From Nectonema munidae (lineage: Eukaryota; Nematomorpha; Nectonematoida; Nectonematidae): a DNA stretch of 64,000 nucleotides. The first letter of the stretch is position 1. Each line of letters begins with the position of its first letter. The notes under the pieces were generated by a model. That model worked only from the letters and a program-made list of their open reading frames with translations. It had not been told where the DNA came from and did not search any database. Location: positions 620,001-684,000 of the forward strand of contig JAUIRK010001051.1 in NCBI GenBank assembly GCA_030549495.1. The letters are read 5' to 3'. Below are positions 26,101 to 35,094 of the stretch, piece by piece. The translations under genes were made by a program, and so were the position numbers.

Positions 26101-29100
26101 TGATATCAAATGTTATTTCTTCTAGCCTACTATTTGTCTTTAACTTGGTAAATTTACTTTTATGGTTTCCTACTAAACTTTCAAGCATTTTTTTTTCAAA
26201 AAAAAAATTTTAATTAAAATTTTAAATTTAATTGAGATGCAAATTCTACAATTAATATAGTATTAAAAAATGCTAATATATTTTTTTTCTTTTGTAATTT
26301 GTTTATTCAAGATGTTCTATAATTTGACTTAGAGCTAACTAAATTGATTTATTAACTAGATTACTAAACTGATCTCTTAACTTATTAAACAAACTCACTT
26401 ACTTTGATGTTCAGGTAAAATTCTACAATTGACGAAACTAGTGAGAGGGGATGAAAAATTGATCAAGGAGACGAGTTAAAATTGATTCAAAATGTTTTTT
26501 GATTTTGAAATACAAATTGCAATAACTGAACGCGTCATATACCTCTATACTCGTCTCGACTTTTCGGGGATTAATTTCTACCGAATTTGTGGACATAGTG
26601 TCATAAAACTACAAGGGATTTAGTGACGTTTTTTATTCATTCATTCATTTAACCCTTTGAGACACCGGTGCATCATGAAATAAAAAGCGTCTGCTTTAAG
26701 TATATAAAATTTCATTGGAAAAAGCAGGCTAATGGAAATAGCAATACAGAATGCAACAAACTTGTGAGTGAGCACATAATGAATGATATTGTAAGTGCAT
26801 AAAATATGTTAATTGTATATTTAATTATTATAATATTTTTTCCATTAGGAATCGTGCAGGGGGATGCAGCATGGCGGATGCGGAGACGCGAAAACTAGCG
26901 CGTGCCGAACGACTCCTTGGTCCCTTTGGTCTCCCTGCTCCTCCTCTTGCGGAGTTGGGATCCAAGTGAGAACCAGGATCTACCTGAAGATCGAGGAATC
27001 CATGCAATGCCACAAAAAGTTGGTGGAGAGTAAGCAGTGCCAGACCTTCCACTCCAGATGCATCATGGATATTTCTCAGAGCCATGGTAACATTTTCTTG
27101 CGCTTTTTTCTGACTAAAATGTGTTTTTTATCGGATCGGAATCAAATGATCCGCTAATATTTTGAAGAATTACTACGCGCTATAACTTTTCATATAAGTA
27201 TCTCTGTCAACAGAAACATAAATTATGTAAACCGTTTTCTAGTAAAAAATTTTTTTTTAATTCCTAAAGGCTTTTTCAAACTACCAGAAATAGGAGAGAA
27301 GAAAAGGGTAGCAAAGTGTATAATAATATATATATAACAGCATTTTTCTCGCGTTCTACGAGGTTAAAGCTAACACAAAAGATTTGTAAGGATAAGAAAT
27401 TGATGCGATAAAATATTAACTACTCTTTAACATATAAATCCGTGTATGCTTTTGTGGAGTTGCTATTGTTTCTGGCTTGCATATAGTCTTGCATATATCC
27501 AAGATTCTATTTTCCTCTGTAGAAATATGCAACCTTAAGCCGAAGAAGGGACCGTGTCGCGGAAGATTCGTCAGGTGGTACTACAACAACCGCGTCAAAA
27601 AGTGCCGTGAATTTTGGTATGGTGGTTGCATCGGAAACAAAAATAACTTTCACTCATTTCAGGAATGTCATGAAATCTGTGAAAAGAGTCGTAAGTGCGC
27701 TTTATCACTTCTCGCGTTTCGAATTTTCTGGATGTAAAATAACTTTTGGTAGGATATCCTCAGATTTCCAGGGATCCTAAAGGACAAATAATATTTTACT
27801 AATAAACATAAACAAATATTTTAAAAAAAAGTTTTACTTCAAACTCTTGTATATTTCCAGAAAAGGCAGATAAGGGTAATGATTTGCTTTAAATTTTCAA
27901 TTTTTTGGGTCGTGATTAAGTGAAAAAGTTATGGAGTGTCTTCTGCTAAGAATTGATTCTGCGATTATTCACGCGCATTTTCCGGTGATCGAGGGCCTTT
28001 TATAGCGACTCCAGGAGCAATGCCTAAAAATTCTCAAACGTACTTAAGTGACATTTTTACATTTCACTTGCATTTTCTAAAACACAAGAAGAAGCCACTT
28101 AATTATTTATTACAACTACGTATATTAAACGAGTGTTTGTGTTGCACGCTTCTAAACATTTTTGTTACACTTATTTCGGCCGTGGTTGCCGTTATGAAAA
28201 GCCTTAGCGGAAACCACGACAAGGTCTTGTGTTGGATCTTTCATTTTCTTTCCTTCTTTCTGTTCATTTGTTTAAACGCATCGCTTTCCCAACGTTTCAT
28301 AGAATATTTTGAATGAAAAGTTTTATTGATTATTTAGCGCCTTGAATTTTATTTTTATGAGAATTAGATTGAGAATTCTCGAGACTAGAGGTGGTTCGAG
28401 AAAATCGAATAAAGACTATAAACACCAATATATCATATACACAGAAAGAACAACTAATCTATTAAAAAATAATTTTTCAAAATTCTAAGGACTGACTCTC
28501 ATTTTTAAAGTTACTTTTTTAAATATCAATATACAATTGAAAATTTTCTCTCACATTCACAAAATATGGATTGTATAGATAGAAAATGATTTTGTAGTAG
28601 TTAGTTGCACGGGATTCCCATACTTTAGAAGTTTCATTGTGTTACACATTTTAAGATTTCTTTATTTTCTATTCAATAAAAATTGGGAAATAAAGGTTAT
28701 ATTTTTCTCGGGTCTCGTGTAAATTTTCTCGAGAATCAAAAAACGGGATAACCCTTTTAAAGTCTGGGGTAATGACAGTAAGAAATCTTGAGATAGAAAC
28801 TCAAGTTGGAGCCAGCGTCATGAAAAGTTACAGGAGATCTCTATAATTCATTAACGTCTCTCTATGTAATTAGCTCCTCTACGATACGACGGAACTTTCT
28901 GCCATACACATATATTGGAATCTGGAAAAAGTCTGTATAGAGATTATTGACAACATCTTTGAAAACTGCCCTGAAAAAAGAACCTTTCAAGTGCAATCAA
29001 ATTTTTAAGTGATTTTTGAAACAGTGTCTTTTGTCATGAATGTACTACAAAATATTTTGACTCTTTTCAAGTATTTCAAAAAGAATATATTTAATCCCGA

Positions 29101-32100
29101 AAGAATATTGCAATTTACCTTCTTTATATTCCTTTGCTTACAATAAAAGTATAAGATAATTTTTTTCCGTTTCACAAAACCAATCAAAAAGTAAATTATT
29201 TATTTTTTAATTTTATATATTCTCTTTTTAACTATCTTTAAATTAGAATGTGAAGAATATCCCCATAATTCATCTATTTAATCCTTGTGAGAAGCAATAT
29301 TTTGAATTTTGATATGTTCATGTTATTTCATTGGGTGCCTAGAAAACTCCATTTCCGTAAACTTGAAATGAAAAATTCAGTCTCAGAAAAAAAGACCTTT
29401 TGAAATCAATTAAAAATTAAAGTTAATTACCTAGTTAATGATTTTCTTATTTAGTTTTCTGGTGAGTGAGTTCGTTGATTAGGAAAGTTGTTTCAAGATA
29501 TTTTTTTATATTTCATCTAAATAATGTCTCAATCAATCTTAAGTATTAAACATTTTATATTCCTTTTAACAATTTGATGTACGTATTAAATTTCCACGAC
29601 AAATTTTTATTAACAAATAATATTTTTTAAAGAACTTGTGATCCAACGGTGGAGTTTTATTTCATTAACGCTGAATGAGCCAAAAATCTATCAAAAGGTC
29701 CAAAACGTATTTTGGCGCAATTATAAATATTGATATTGAAAAAAGAGATGGTAGTAAATTCTTACATGAAGTATTGATAAGATATAAAAGAAAAGATCTC
29801 AAAAAAAAATTAGCTTAACATTTGAAACAAATTTTGATTGAACATTTTTTGAAAAAATAAAAAAATAATGAATCTAAGTATACATTTTAATATTGGATCT
29901 TATAGAACATTGAAATAAAAAGAGATGAAGTGAAAATGCGTCAATGTTCAGGCAAGCATGTGGTTAATCCATATGGCACATGGGGGTAAAGAATAGCCTA
30001 TAATAAAACTGTTACATTTTTTTAAATCTTTTTCTGCTATGCGTATTATGTTTTTTATTTATCTTTTGTCAAAACGATGCCAGCTAAAACTTCTTTCCTT
30101 TAAGTAAATCAGATGGGTGAGAAAGGCGAGCATGCTTTCAAGAAGAAATACGTTAGACTGGACAGCGATGAAGAAGAAGAAGAAGAAGAACGCGGCTACC
30201 TTCTAAAGCAGCCCATAAATTGCGTTGTTTCTGAATGGATGGAATGGTCAAGGTGTTCTGCGCCCTGCAACAAAATGGGTACGCTTCCTTTTTTCTCTCT
30301 CTTATGCACTTATTTTGCGAATCTGTTTGAAAATATCATATTTACCGCCAAAAAGCCTACAGTCCACGGAAGAACAAAAAAATTTTGTCTTTTCTGTTAA
30401 CAAAATACATATCCTCACACTATCCGAAAAGAGTGTTTAATTAATAAAAGTAAAATAAATGGAATATACACTGAATTTTAAGATGCCTTGTGCAAAATTT
30501 CTTTTACCCTTAAAACAAAATGGCTACCAATCTATCCTTCCTCCTCTTTTCTTTATATAATTATATTATATGAACATCATATATTTAAAAGTTAAGGTCT
30601 TTGATCCGACTGGATTAAAATGATTGATTAATTTTTATTTTTAACCAATCAAATTACGTTAGAATTGAAGCAATACTTTTTAACTTTTCTAATAAACTGC
30701 GCAAATATCTCAGATATGGTTTTTAGTAGTATCTTAATTTTCTGAAGAGGGGATTGTACTTCATTTTGATATATCAAGATAAGTACACACATTTTGTATC
30801 TTTTATTATCAACGATATGTTTGTGAATGCATTTCATATGAAAGATTATTTTTTTTATTAGATTTAAAAGTCGAGCAATTCTTAAATTTTGATATATTGA
30901 AAAAATCGGGAAGAGGGAGGATATTTGAACATCTTAAAAAGAACAAGAATAACTTTACTTATAATAGAAAGAAGAAGAATAATCGATTTAATACTAAGTG
31001 TAATATTATGAATAAAAAAACATAATGAGATGATTCTGATTCAATCATATGGTGAAATTTTCAAAAGAATCGAGAAAAACACGCCAATTTATATTGCATA
31101 TAAAAATAGTAGTAATTTAAATATGATAATAATTAGAAGTAAACAAGAAATGAGGATTTCGCACTTTTATTGGCACAGTAAAACTGAAATTATTATTTAT
31201 TCAAAATTTGTTCCGAGAAGAATCGTTATTATGAAGTTGAAATCAATTGGTTTAGTTTTTAGCTGATCAATTTAAAATATTTTGAAACTAAATATCTAAT
31301 ATATGTTTTTATGATAGTATTTTTTTCGGAAAATTTTTGCAAAAGTTGTTCCAATAAAACAAAAGCTTTTCGGGATACGGATTCTTGAAATCTATTAATA
31401 TTGAATTTTAACATAACTTAATGAATATCAGAATTTGTTCATGAAGGATCCTGATTTGTGAATGCGCAATTAACAAGTCTTGACTATGTATAGAAAGATT
31501 TTTCAGGAAGACGTTTTTTTCTTTTGACACAAAATTCTCATCTTCATGATTTCCTTTAGATTTATTTTTTAGAAAGTTGATGTTTGAAAAATATTTAAAA
31601 CAATTAGTGCTTCGAAAAAAATTTCCCCGGTGTTCTTTTAATCCCATTCTTTTTTATTAGGTATTTTTTTTATAAAAGTTAGCAAAGTTTTTTTTATAAC
31701 GAAAGTGTTGCTGAGACGTCATGAATAAAAGTTGATGGATATACTTTTTTTTTATAAATGCTGATCTAAGTTGCCATTTTTTTTTATATAAAAGCATCCT
31801 ATAAATTTGCCTTTTTTTGATATTGCAAAAAGATTAATTTCATCTTTGAGTTCACCAAACGTTTCAACATATTTCCATTATCATCTATTTGTAGGTTTCC
31901 AAATTAAGTCTTAGGATTTCAGTTATCGGGCTGTTTATTCTTTAGTGGTAGAGGAGAAACTAAGAGAACATTACACTGAAATGAATTAGAACTGTCTCGA
32001 ATAAAAATAATTCGTCGATCAAACGAGTGAAAAGGATTGACCACCCTGTCTATCTATGCAACCAGAAAAACCCATGACATTGTTAAATACGTATTGAGTT

Positions 32101-32773
32101 ATTTATGTAAATAATATATCTGCACCAAAGAAAAGTAAACTAAGTTTAAAAAAGTTACTTTATCGAGTCAAAAAAAGATAAACAAATTTATATCAAATAG
32201 GATTTTGTGAAAATATTTCATTTGATGTGTGTTTGACAGCTTCAACGAGTGTGTCCTACCTCCTCCTGTATATATTTTTCTGGTCTTTATGCTGATGTGC
32301 ATATATGCTAGTGGGGTATACGTGTCATAGCGGATACATCTTTTGACTGAGATAAATAAAGCTTTTATTCAGACAAGTTGAAAACTTTATTAATTTTCGA
32401 CCACTTTGCTCTTTTTCAGACAAATAAACAAATCGTTAAAGGAACACGAGAAAGGAGAGATATAATAACACTAGTAAAAATAATATGATAATAAAGTTTA
32501 TTTTAGTTAATATCTGCCTCTATATCTTCTTTCATCCGAATAAATTGGAAATAGATGGGCCACAATCGTATCGCCTTTTGGAATTTAGCTGTTTCATCAT
32601 TACGAGTGGAATCATTTGACGAAGATATAGAAATTTTTAAGATGTAAATTCAGTATTCTATTTCAGGTTATACAACGAGAAAGCGCCTGATTAAAGTTCC
32701 TTCAGAAAATCATGGAAGAGCGTGTCCTTCAGAGCTCATTCAGAGAAAAATTTGTAAGTCATCGTGTTCGTAG
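1965..32773 (+). CDS. SPON1: F-spondin (spondin-1 family), multi-exon gene, 5' end missing
   Basis: Secreted extracellular-matrix protein of the F-spondin family, known for roles in axon guidance and cell-matrix adhesion. Ten exons were assembled by hand: 1965-2116, 7652-7906, 7978-8296, 10060-10211, 15219-15404, 22982-23155, 26849-27086, 27523-27690, 30105-30278 and 32667-32773. All junctions have AG/GT borders and matching phase, giving about 640 codons without a stop. Domain order is Spondin_N, acidic linker, TSP1 x4, Kunitz, TSP1. The TSP1 repeats show the family W-x-x-W and C-S-x-x-C patterns and the Kunitz domain has its six cysteines. Vertebrate F-spondin has six TSP1 repeats and no Kunitz; a Kunitz domain is, from memory, seen in invertebrate relatives. 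The Reeler domain and signal peptide were not found. Family assignment is firm; the 5' border is not. Confidence 0.88.
2117..2960 (+). other. F-spondin intron, unannotated part
   Basis: AT-rich intronic sequence between the donor at 2117 and the LINE fragment. Nothing else recognised. Confidence 0.5.
2970..5965 (-). mobile_element. 5'-truncated non-LTR retrotransposon (Jockey/I-like LINE)
   Basis: A more GC-rich block antisense to the F-spondin gene. Read on the minus strand, it holds the end of an APE-type endonuclease (5965-5510, with the S-D-H motif near the C-terminal side). A reverse transcriptase follows: DLRPISLLPCLSKVYDK in 5177-4803, the V-P-Q-G ... L-S-P-L-M-F-N motif around 4490-4440, and the catalytic box as FADD in 4448-4065. 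A C-terminal region continues to about 3614, then about 0.6 kb of likely 3' tail. The 5' end is cut within the endonuclease, as is common for LINEs. The frame breaks several times, and the V-P-Q-G motif is followed by a stop where serine is usual. The copy is dead. Clade assignment is by motif style only, and the 3' border near 2970 is judged from base composition. Confidence 0.85.
5966..6599 (+). other. F-spondin intron, no feature recognised
   Basis: AT-rich intronic DNA between the LINE and the satellite block. Confidence 0.4.
6600..7190 (+). repeat. ~148-bp tandem satellite, block 1
   Basis: About four degenerate head-to-tail units. The motif ggtcgatttggtataaaaa, or a close variant, has its 'gat' at 6806, 6955 and 7102, giving a period of 147-149 bp. 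Each unit also carries a 'gaaaact(a)a...aaatgaaatca' segment. The same unit recurs at 19.0-19.5 kb. Its position inside an intron suggests an old dispersed satellite or part of a larger transposon. Confidence 0.7.
7652..7906 (+). CDS. SPON1: F-spondin exon: second part of Spondin_N
   Basis: Translates in phase 0 as RKEIRTIIKAKGLYPPN, then the family core VVSLVTMLGPSPDWITGV, two cysteines (F-C-T-K-N-C) and YDAGTDDGLTYM. This matches the Spondin_N pattern G-P-S-P-D-W ... C-x-x-x-C ... D-A-G-T-D-x-G. The acceptor is AG at 7650-7651 and the donor is gtactg at 7907. Confidence 0.92.
7978..8296 (+). CDS. SPON1: F-spondin exon: end of Spondin_N and acidic linker
   Basis: Begins SPNSPSIPAKKIEMI, equivalent to the family's S-P-N-x-P-T-I-P-x-x-K-I, and runs through ARLSFKLLKVNTHKC, the end of Spondin_N. 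A low-complexity linker with five consecutive glutamates (about 8218-8240) follows. The intron before it is only 71 bp (7907-7977). The donor chosen is gtgaat at 8297, which gives phase 1 and joins the next exon in frame; without splicing the frame stays open to 8460. Confidence 0.85.
8297..10059 (+). other. F-spondin intron with a hAT-type miniature
   Basis: Intron between linker exon and first TSP1 exon. Apart from the element at 9247-9746, nothing recognised. Confidence 0.5.
9247..9746. mobile_element. Non-autonomous hAT-type element
   Basis: The left end reads catacggtgggcgaactacg followed by a cccgcgggc core. The right end, reverse-complemented, starts caagggtgacaaacttttt. Both resemble the widespread hAT miniature ends of the form 'CAGnGGTGsvCAAACT ... 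GGGCC'. No transposase frame is visible inside. No clean 8-bp target duplication could be matched, so the borders are approximate. Confidence 0.6.
10060..10211 (+). CDS. SPON1: F-spondin exon: TSP1 repeat 1, first part
   Basis: Joins in phase 1 from the linker exon and encodes CRFSPWTDWSVCDVVCGQG followed by MTMRTR, a TSP1 repeat with W-x-x-W, C-x-x-x-C-G and the arginine layer. Ends ...LPLFEK in phase 0 at the donor gttaac. Confidence 0.9.
10588..10690 (+). mobile_element. tRNA-derived SINE, 5'-truncated copy
   Basis: Starts inside the tRNA-related head at the B-box-like ggttcgattcc and continues through the shared tail (cgatacaagcrgcgc ... tcgatgaaaac, then ggtacctttac). The A-box part is missing. 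Confidence 0.8.
11414..12271 (+). mobile_element. Decayed, internally deleted hAT element (ZBED5-like transposase)
   Basis: Inverted ends cagtggttcttaacct (left) and cagtgcttcttaacct (right, reverse-complemented) enclose 858 bp. The 3' part of a hAT transposase is readable in two frames: FWAKLKAIYPVLSKRAMIF, then CETGFFAMMSLKTRARNKLA and the C-terminal CLSSITPCFEKLL (stop at 12060-12062). This is the hAT dimerisation region shared with domesticated ZBED5/FAM200/GTF2IRD2-type proteins. The N-terminal half is absent and the frame is broken. The flanks contain tctaga on both sides (11407-11412 and 12275-12280), consistent with an eroded 8-bp target duplication. Confidence 0.85.
13206..13320 (+). 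mobile_element. Solo end of the CAGGGGCG-type hAT family
   Basis: Starts caggggcgtacatccggg followed by G- and C-rich runs. It matches the inverted end of the complete copy at 44440-47551. No partner end was seen nearby. Confidence 0.6.
14321..14468 (-). mobile_element. tRNA-derived SINE, near full copy
   Basis: On the minus strand it reads gtgagtaaggttggttaggt (A-box side), then cgatcccgcatcaagcc (B-box side), the shared tail and ggtacctttacttttacc. Confidence 0.85.
15219..15404 (+). CDS. SPON1: F-spondin exon: end of TSP1-1, start of TSP1-2
   Basis: Encodes KSCIADIPDC, the last cysteines of repeat 1, then CDVTLWSEWGLCSSVCGEG and MRVRTR of repeat 2, ending ...DLSERE in phase 0 at gtaaaa. 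The acceptor is a pyrimidine tract ending in gcag. Confidence 0.93.
15630..16028. mobile_element. Non-autonomous hAT-type element
   Basis: The right end, reverse-complemented, reads cattggttcccaaacagtgg with a gccatggcccc core. The left end at about 15630 reads ctttgtttccccaaac. No transposase is visible. The right flank atctagac fits a hAT target site, but a matching left duplication was not found, so the left border is approximate. Confidence 0.6.
16040..16426. mobile_element. Non-autonomous hAT-type element
   Basis: The left end is cagcgtttctcaaccggggt. The right end, reverse-complemented, is cagcgtttttcaacctttta. About 387 bp, no coding capacity. Flanked by atctagac(tcg) on the left and atctagag on the right, a near-match for an 8-bp duplication offset by 3 bp. 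Confidence 0.75.
16861..16990 (+). mobile_element. tRNA-derived SINE
   Basis: Reads gtgagtaaggttggttagat, ggtcttgggttcgattccg, then the shared tail ...cggcgcaattgtgccttctc and gatgaaaacaccccac, followed by an A run. Confidence 0.85.
18380..18620 (-). mobile_element. piggyBac-like C-terminal fragment
   Basis: The minus-strand frame 18568-18380 has the cysteine spacing KKCNFCRKYTRNCCQSCGKT followed by V-C-x-x-H. This resembles the Cys-rich C-terminal domain of piggyBac transposases (C-x2-C ... C-x2-C ... C-x2-H). No catalytic domain was found. Weak, motif-based call. Confidence 0.4.
18990..19520 (+). repeat. ~148-bp tandem satellite, block 2
   Basis: Degenerate units similar to block 1. The marker 'gat' of the g(a/t)tttggtat word falls at 19188, 19320 and 19464, with a weaker one near 19017, a spacing of 132-171 bp. 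Shared words include gagtccaaaaatgaaa and taaaatttgagtgaatattt. Confidence 0.6.
20830..20913 (+). repeat. Dispersed ~85-bp repeat, copy 1
   Basis: Shares ctgttcatttgtttaaac, aatgaaaagttttnttgatt and atttagcg in the same order with 28257-28346. Class unknown. Confidence 0.65.
21020..21880. other. GC-rich anomalous island inside an AT-rich intron
   Basis: Base composition switches abruptly to runs of G, C and T (ggggtttggggtttgggt, gcccccgggc, gtgccccccccg). Overlapping open frames on both strands are by-products of this composition; none shows a recognisable protein. The right edge has a degenerate inverted repeat around caggggcaaat (21810) and tttgcccctc (21835). It could be an unpolished or misassembled long-read segment, a foreign insert or a GC-rich repeat. 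It does not look like rRNA. Confidence 0.6.
22982..23155 (+). CDS. SPON1: F-spondin exon: end of TSP1-2, start of TSP1-3
   Basis: Encodes ACFLRPC, then CLTSPWSDWTKCSKDCSEVG with a basic RFRQRTYKFPKMAKKKC stretch, ending AESLIQR in phase 0 at gtttct. The acceptor is AG at 22980-22981. Confidence 0.92.
23235..23290 (+). mobile_element. hAT-type terminal fragment (CAGTGGCGTAAC type)
   Basis: cagtggcgtaacaaaag resembles the inverted end (cagtgacgtaactag) of the miniature at 46939-47136. Only one end is seen. Confidence 0.45.
23765..23835 (+). mobile_element. hAT-type terminal fragment (AGTGGTTCTTAAC type)
   Basis: agtggttcttaacatggggt followed by a short palindromic gacggacccctatgggtcc segment. 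The same end type starts the element at 11414. The preceding bases are ctagaaa, again a CTAGA-like site. No partner end recognised. Confidence 0.5.
24950..25076 (-). mobile_element. tRNA-derived SINE
   Basis: On the minus strand: gtgagtaaggttggttaggt, then ggtcttgggttcgatcccgc and the shared tail ...aagcagcgcaattgtgcc. It is about as well preserved as the copy at 14321. Confidence 0.85.
26849..27086 (+). CDS. SPON1: F-spondin exon: end of TSP1-3 and whole TSP1-4
   Basis: Begins ESCRGMQHGGC (end of repeat 3), then a full TSP1 repeat: CRTTPWSLWSPCSSSCGVGI, QVRTR, MQCHKKLVESKQC and FHSRC. Unlike repeats 1-3, this one is not split by an intron. Ends in phase 1 at the donor gtaaca. Confidence 0.95.
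27523..27690 (+). CDS. SPON1: F-spondin exon: Kunitz (BPTI) domain
   Basis: A complete Kunitz domain on one exon with phase-1 introns on both sides. Cysteine pattern: CNLKPKKGPCRGRF, then RWYYNNRVKKCREFWYGGC, then NNFHSFQECHEIC. The family F-x-Y-G-G-C is present as F-W-Y-G-G-C. The P1 position after the second cysteine is Arg (G-P-C-R), which would suit a trypsin-like protease if the domain inhibits one; this is inference. Confidence 0.96.
27861..27875 (+). other. Possible in-frame 15-nt microexon of F-spondin
   Basis: The 15 bases lie between tatatttccag and ggtaatga. Inserted after the Kunitz exon they keep phase 1 and add five codons (QKADK after the split codon) without a stop. Short AG...GT pairs also arise by chance. 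Confidence 0.3.
28257..28346 (+). repeat. Dispersed ~85-bp repeat, copy 2
   Basis: Parallel to 20830-20913 over about 85 bp, with shared ctgttcatttgtttaaac and gattatttagcg words and scattered mismatches. Confidence 0.65.
30105..30278 (+). CDS. SPON1: F-spondin exon: acidic linker and start of TSP1-5
   Basis: The acceptor ctttaag at 30104 keeps phase 1 from the Kunitz exon (a second AG at 30111-30112 would give an early stop). Encodes MGEKGEHAFKKKYVRLDSD, a run of seven glutamates (GAA/GAG repeats, about 30168-30190), then CVVSEWMEWSRCSAPCNKM. Ends in phase 1 at gtacgc. Confidence 0.9.
30279..32666 (+). other. F-spondin intron (2.4 kb)
   Basis: AT-rich intron with no recognised element or exon. 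Confidence 0.5.
32667..32773 (+). CDS. SPON1: F-spondin last coding exon: end of TSP1-5 and stop
   Basis: Continues repeat 5 in phase 1: GYTTRKRLIKVPSENHGRAC, then PSELIQRKICKSSCS and stop TAG at 32771-32773. The closing C-x3-C is the normal end of a TSP1 repeat, so the protein ends here. The gtaagt at 32754 is therefore probably not used as a donor. Confidence 0.88.
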
Positions 32774-32828
32774 AACGTCTTTTTCAAAGCTCGAATTTAC
32801 TACTTTTTATAAACATTTGTGATTTGTC

Positions 32829-32834
32829 AATAAA
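32829..32834 (+). promoter_or_regulatory. Polyadenylation signal, F-spondin
   Basis: AATAAA 56 bp after the stop codon, with a T-rich stretch following. Confidence 0.65.
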
Positions 32835-35094
32835 ATCTCTTAATTTTTCTGAAACGTCTTGAAAGTTTTTTTTATTTGATCTCCTCTTTTCCGAGATTCC
32901 GCTAAATAAAATTTTCAAATCATAGATCTTTAAAATTACCGCCTAAAACTAAATATCTTCCAAACCTCGGGAGGTTGGACGCACACGACAGAGAAGCACT
33001 CACAATTTTTAGTCACTTACTTACAAAAACCCTCAAAAGAAGGAAGGCGTGCAACAACGTTTCGTAGCTTTTTTCGCTATAATCAATTATATATCACTAC
33101 CATATGCCTAGATTTACTCACTCATGTCCCCAATCTCATCGTATCATCAGTCCTTAGATGAAAGTTCTGGAACTATATTCCAAACGTCTTTTTACAGCTC
33201 TGAAAGGCATCAGTTTTCACTTATCTTAATCTAATTGCTCCAGATCAAACTGAATACTCTTGGCATTACGGCTTTCTATAGTTGCTAAGTAAAATATTGA
33301 AATTGTAGTGTAAAGCCAAGCCACTATGTTGTAAAGTTTTACCGACGCTGAATGCATTTGTTGAATGAAGGCTGAACTTTGTGTGAGTGGTTATAGATCA
33401 AGTGTCGGCAACATATGGTAAACGTGACAAGCTCGGAACATTGACCAATTCACAATGTCACGCATATCTCTTATAGGCCAAAAATAATGGTAAATATTTT
33501 TTATAAACATATTTCAAGATGGACATTATAATAATTCGGGTACATATTTTTATGACCTATTTATGAAGTTAGCTTTATTTGGTAGTAATTACGTTTTAAT
33601 AAAAATATCACTTGAAAAAAATAATTTCAACGATACGAAATGGAAGCAAAATTGAACTTGTTGCTTTCAAGGTTTTTTTTCAAATCAATTTGCGTTTAGC
33701 AGTAGGGGTCATATTACGCTAAAATGAATTAACCTCCTAAACAAAGACACTCTAGTTCCTATTTTGAGGATCATCTTTTCTAAGTAGACTCCAATCTATC
33801 GTATTTAAATAATAAAATATAAAAAAACTTGAAATAAATCTTAAGATGGTAAGATTTTTTACATTCATTTGTATGAGCTGACTAAAATAACTATTTAAAT
33901 AATATAGCTGAATAGATACCACCAACATTGCAAAGGGCTGTGGAATATATGCCGATAGATTTTTCACTGCCCACGAACTTGTTATTTAGTGCCATGGCCT
34001 AAATATATGTCTTTATGTGGAACTGTTATGGCAAATAAAAGATTTGTTCCCCTTATATTTTTAGGTGATCATTTTTTATGTGGCTTGATTAAAAGGAGAT
34101 TAATTTTTAACGCACGTTTTTCCACTTTTTAGAAATAATATTGATTAATACAGAATTCAGTTTTGTTTCATTATAAATTTTTAATATGATTTTTTTCTAC
34201 GCAGAGATAAGCGTAAAGAAAAGAACTCTACGCAGACACAAAATCAAAAATTAAGAATGAAATTCAAATGAAACAAACCTGATTTCGGAGTATTCGCCAA
34301 ACTTTTATTTCACAAATGATTTTTCTAGAGTTTTTTTTAATGTTAAGAGACAACTTGTATAACCTAAAAGTCTTAATTGTTTATTATCACTGTCTCCCTA
34401 TATGGCAATTTCAATTCTTAAAAAGACATTATTGTTATTTAATTAAAAATGTTGTATCATATTTTCAAAGCATTTTGTCTCCTCATAGTACAATCTTAAA
34501 AAGGTTTCGGGAAGATTGGTATATATTATGCAATTTCCATTGATTTATAAATTGGATTTAAAATGTAGTAGGAATCGAAACAATAAAAGACGTTGCTTAA
34601 AATATGATATTTTTGGAGAAGTTTGGTTCCAAACGTTGAAATTCTTGCAGAATCTAAAAAGCACAATCAAAAAAGTAAAGCTTTACCTCATTACTCTGAG
34701 CTAAAAATGGATAATTCTCGAGTAAACCGTTTCTTTTGGCTCAACCAATTCTTTCTCCTATTTGCAAACATTATATCCATTTAAACCATGACCACTTTCA
34801 TATCCGCATTTGTCTTTTTAAATTCCTTGCTAGGCCATGCTATAATTCGCATTCTTCCCTTTGGAAGTTTAAAACGACGTGGCATTGAAGAAATGGGGTT
34901 GGTTGGGATGATGAAAAGGAAATAACTAAGCTAATGCTCTAAAAACCCACTCTTAATTATTTCACTTGCCTTCCCTAATGCAGACATAGTATTATTCGCT
35001 TTCCTTCTCATCATAGAATATGTTACATGAGAACTATATAGAAAATATAAATAAGGAAATTAAATGTAAAACTTTTATTAAAACAAATTATAAC

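Larger units (their letters stand above)
23156..26848 (+). other. F-spondin intron (3.7 kb)
   Basis: AT-rich. Contains hAT-type ends at 23235 and 23765 and an antisense SINE at 24950. The remainder shows no gene. Confidence 0.6.
27691..30104 (+). other. F-spondin intron (2.4 kb)
   Basis: AT-rich. Contains a possible 15-nt microexon at 27861 and the second dispersed-repeat copy at 28257. Nothing else recognised. Confidence 0.6.
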
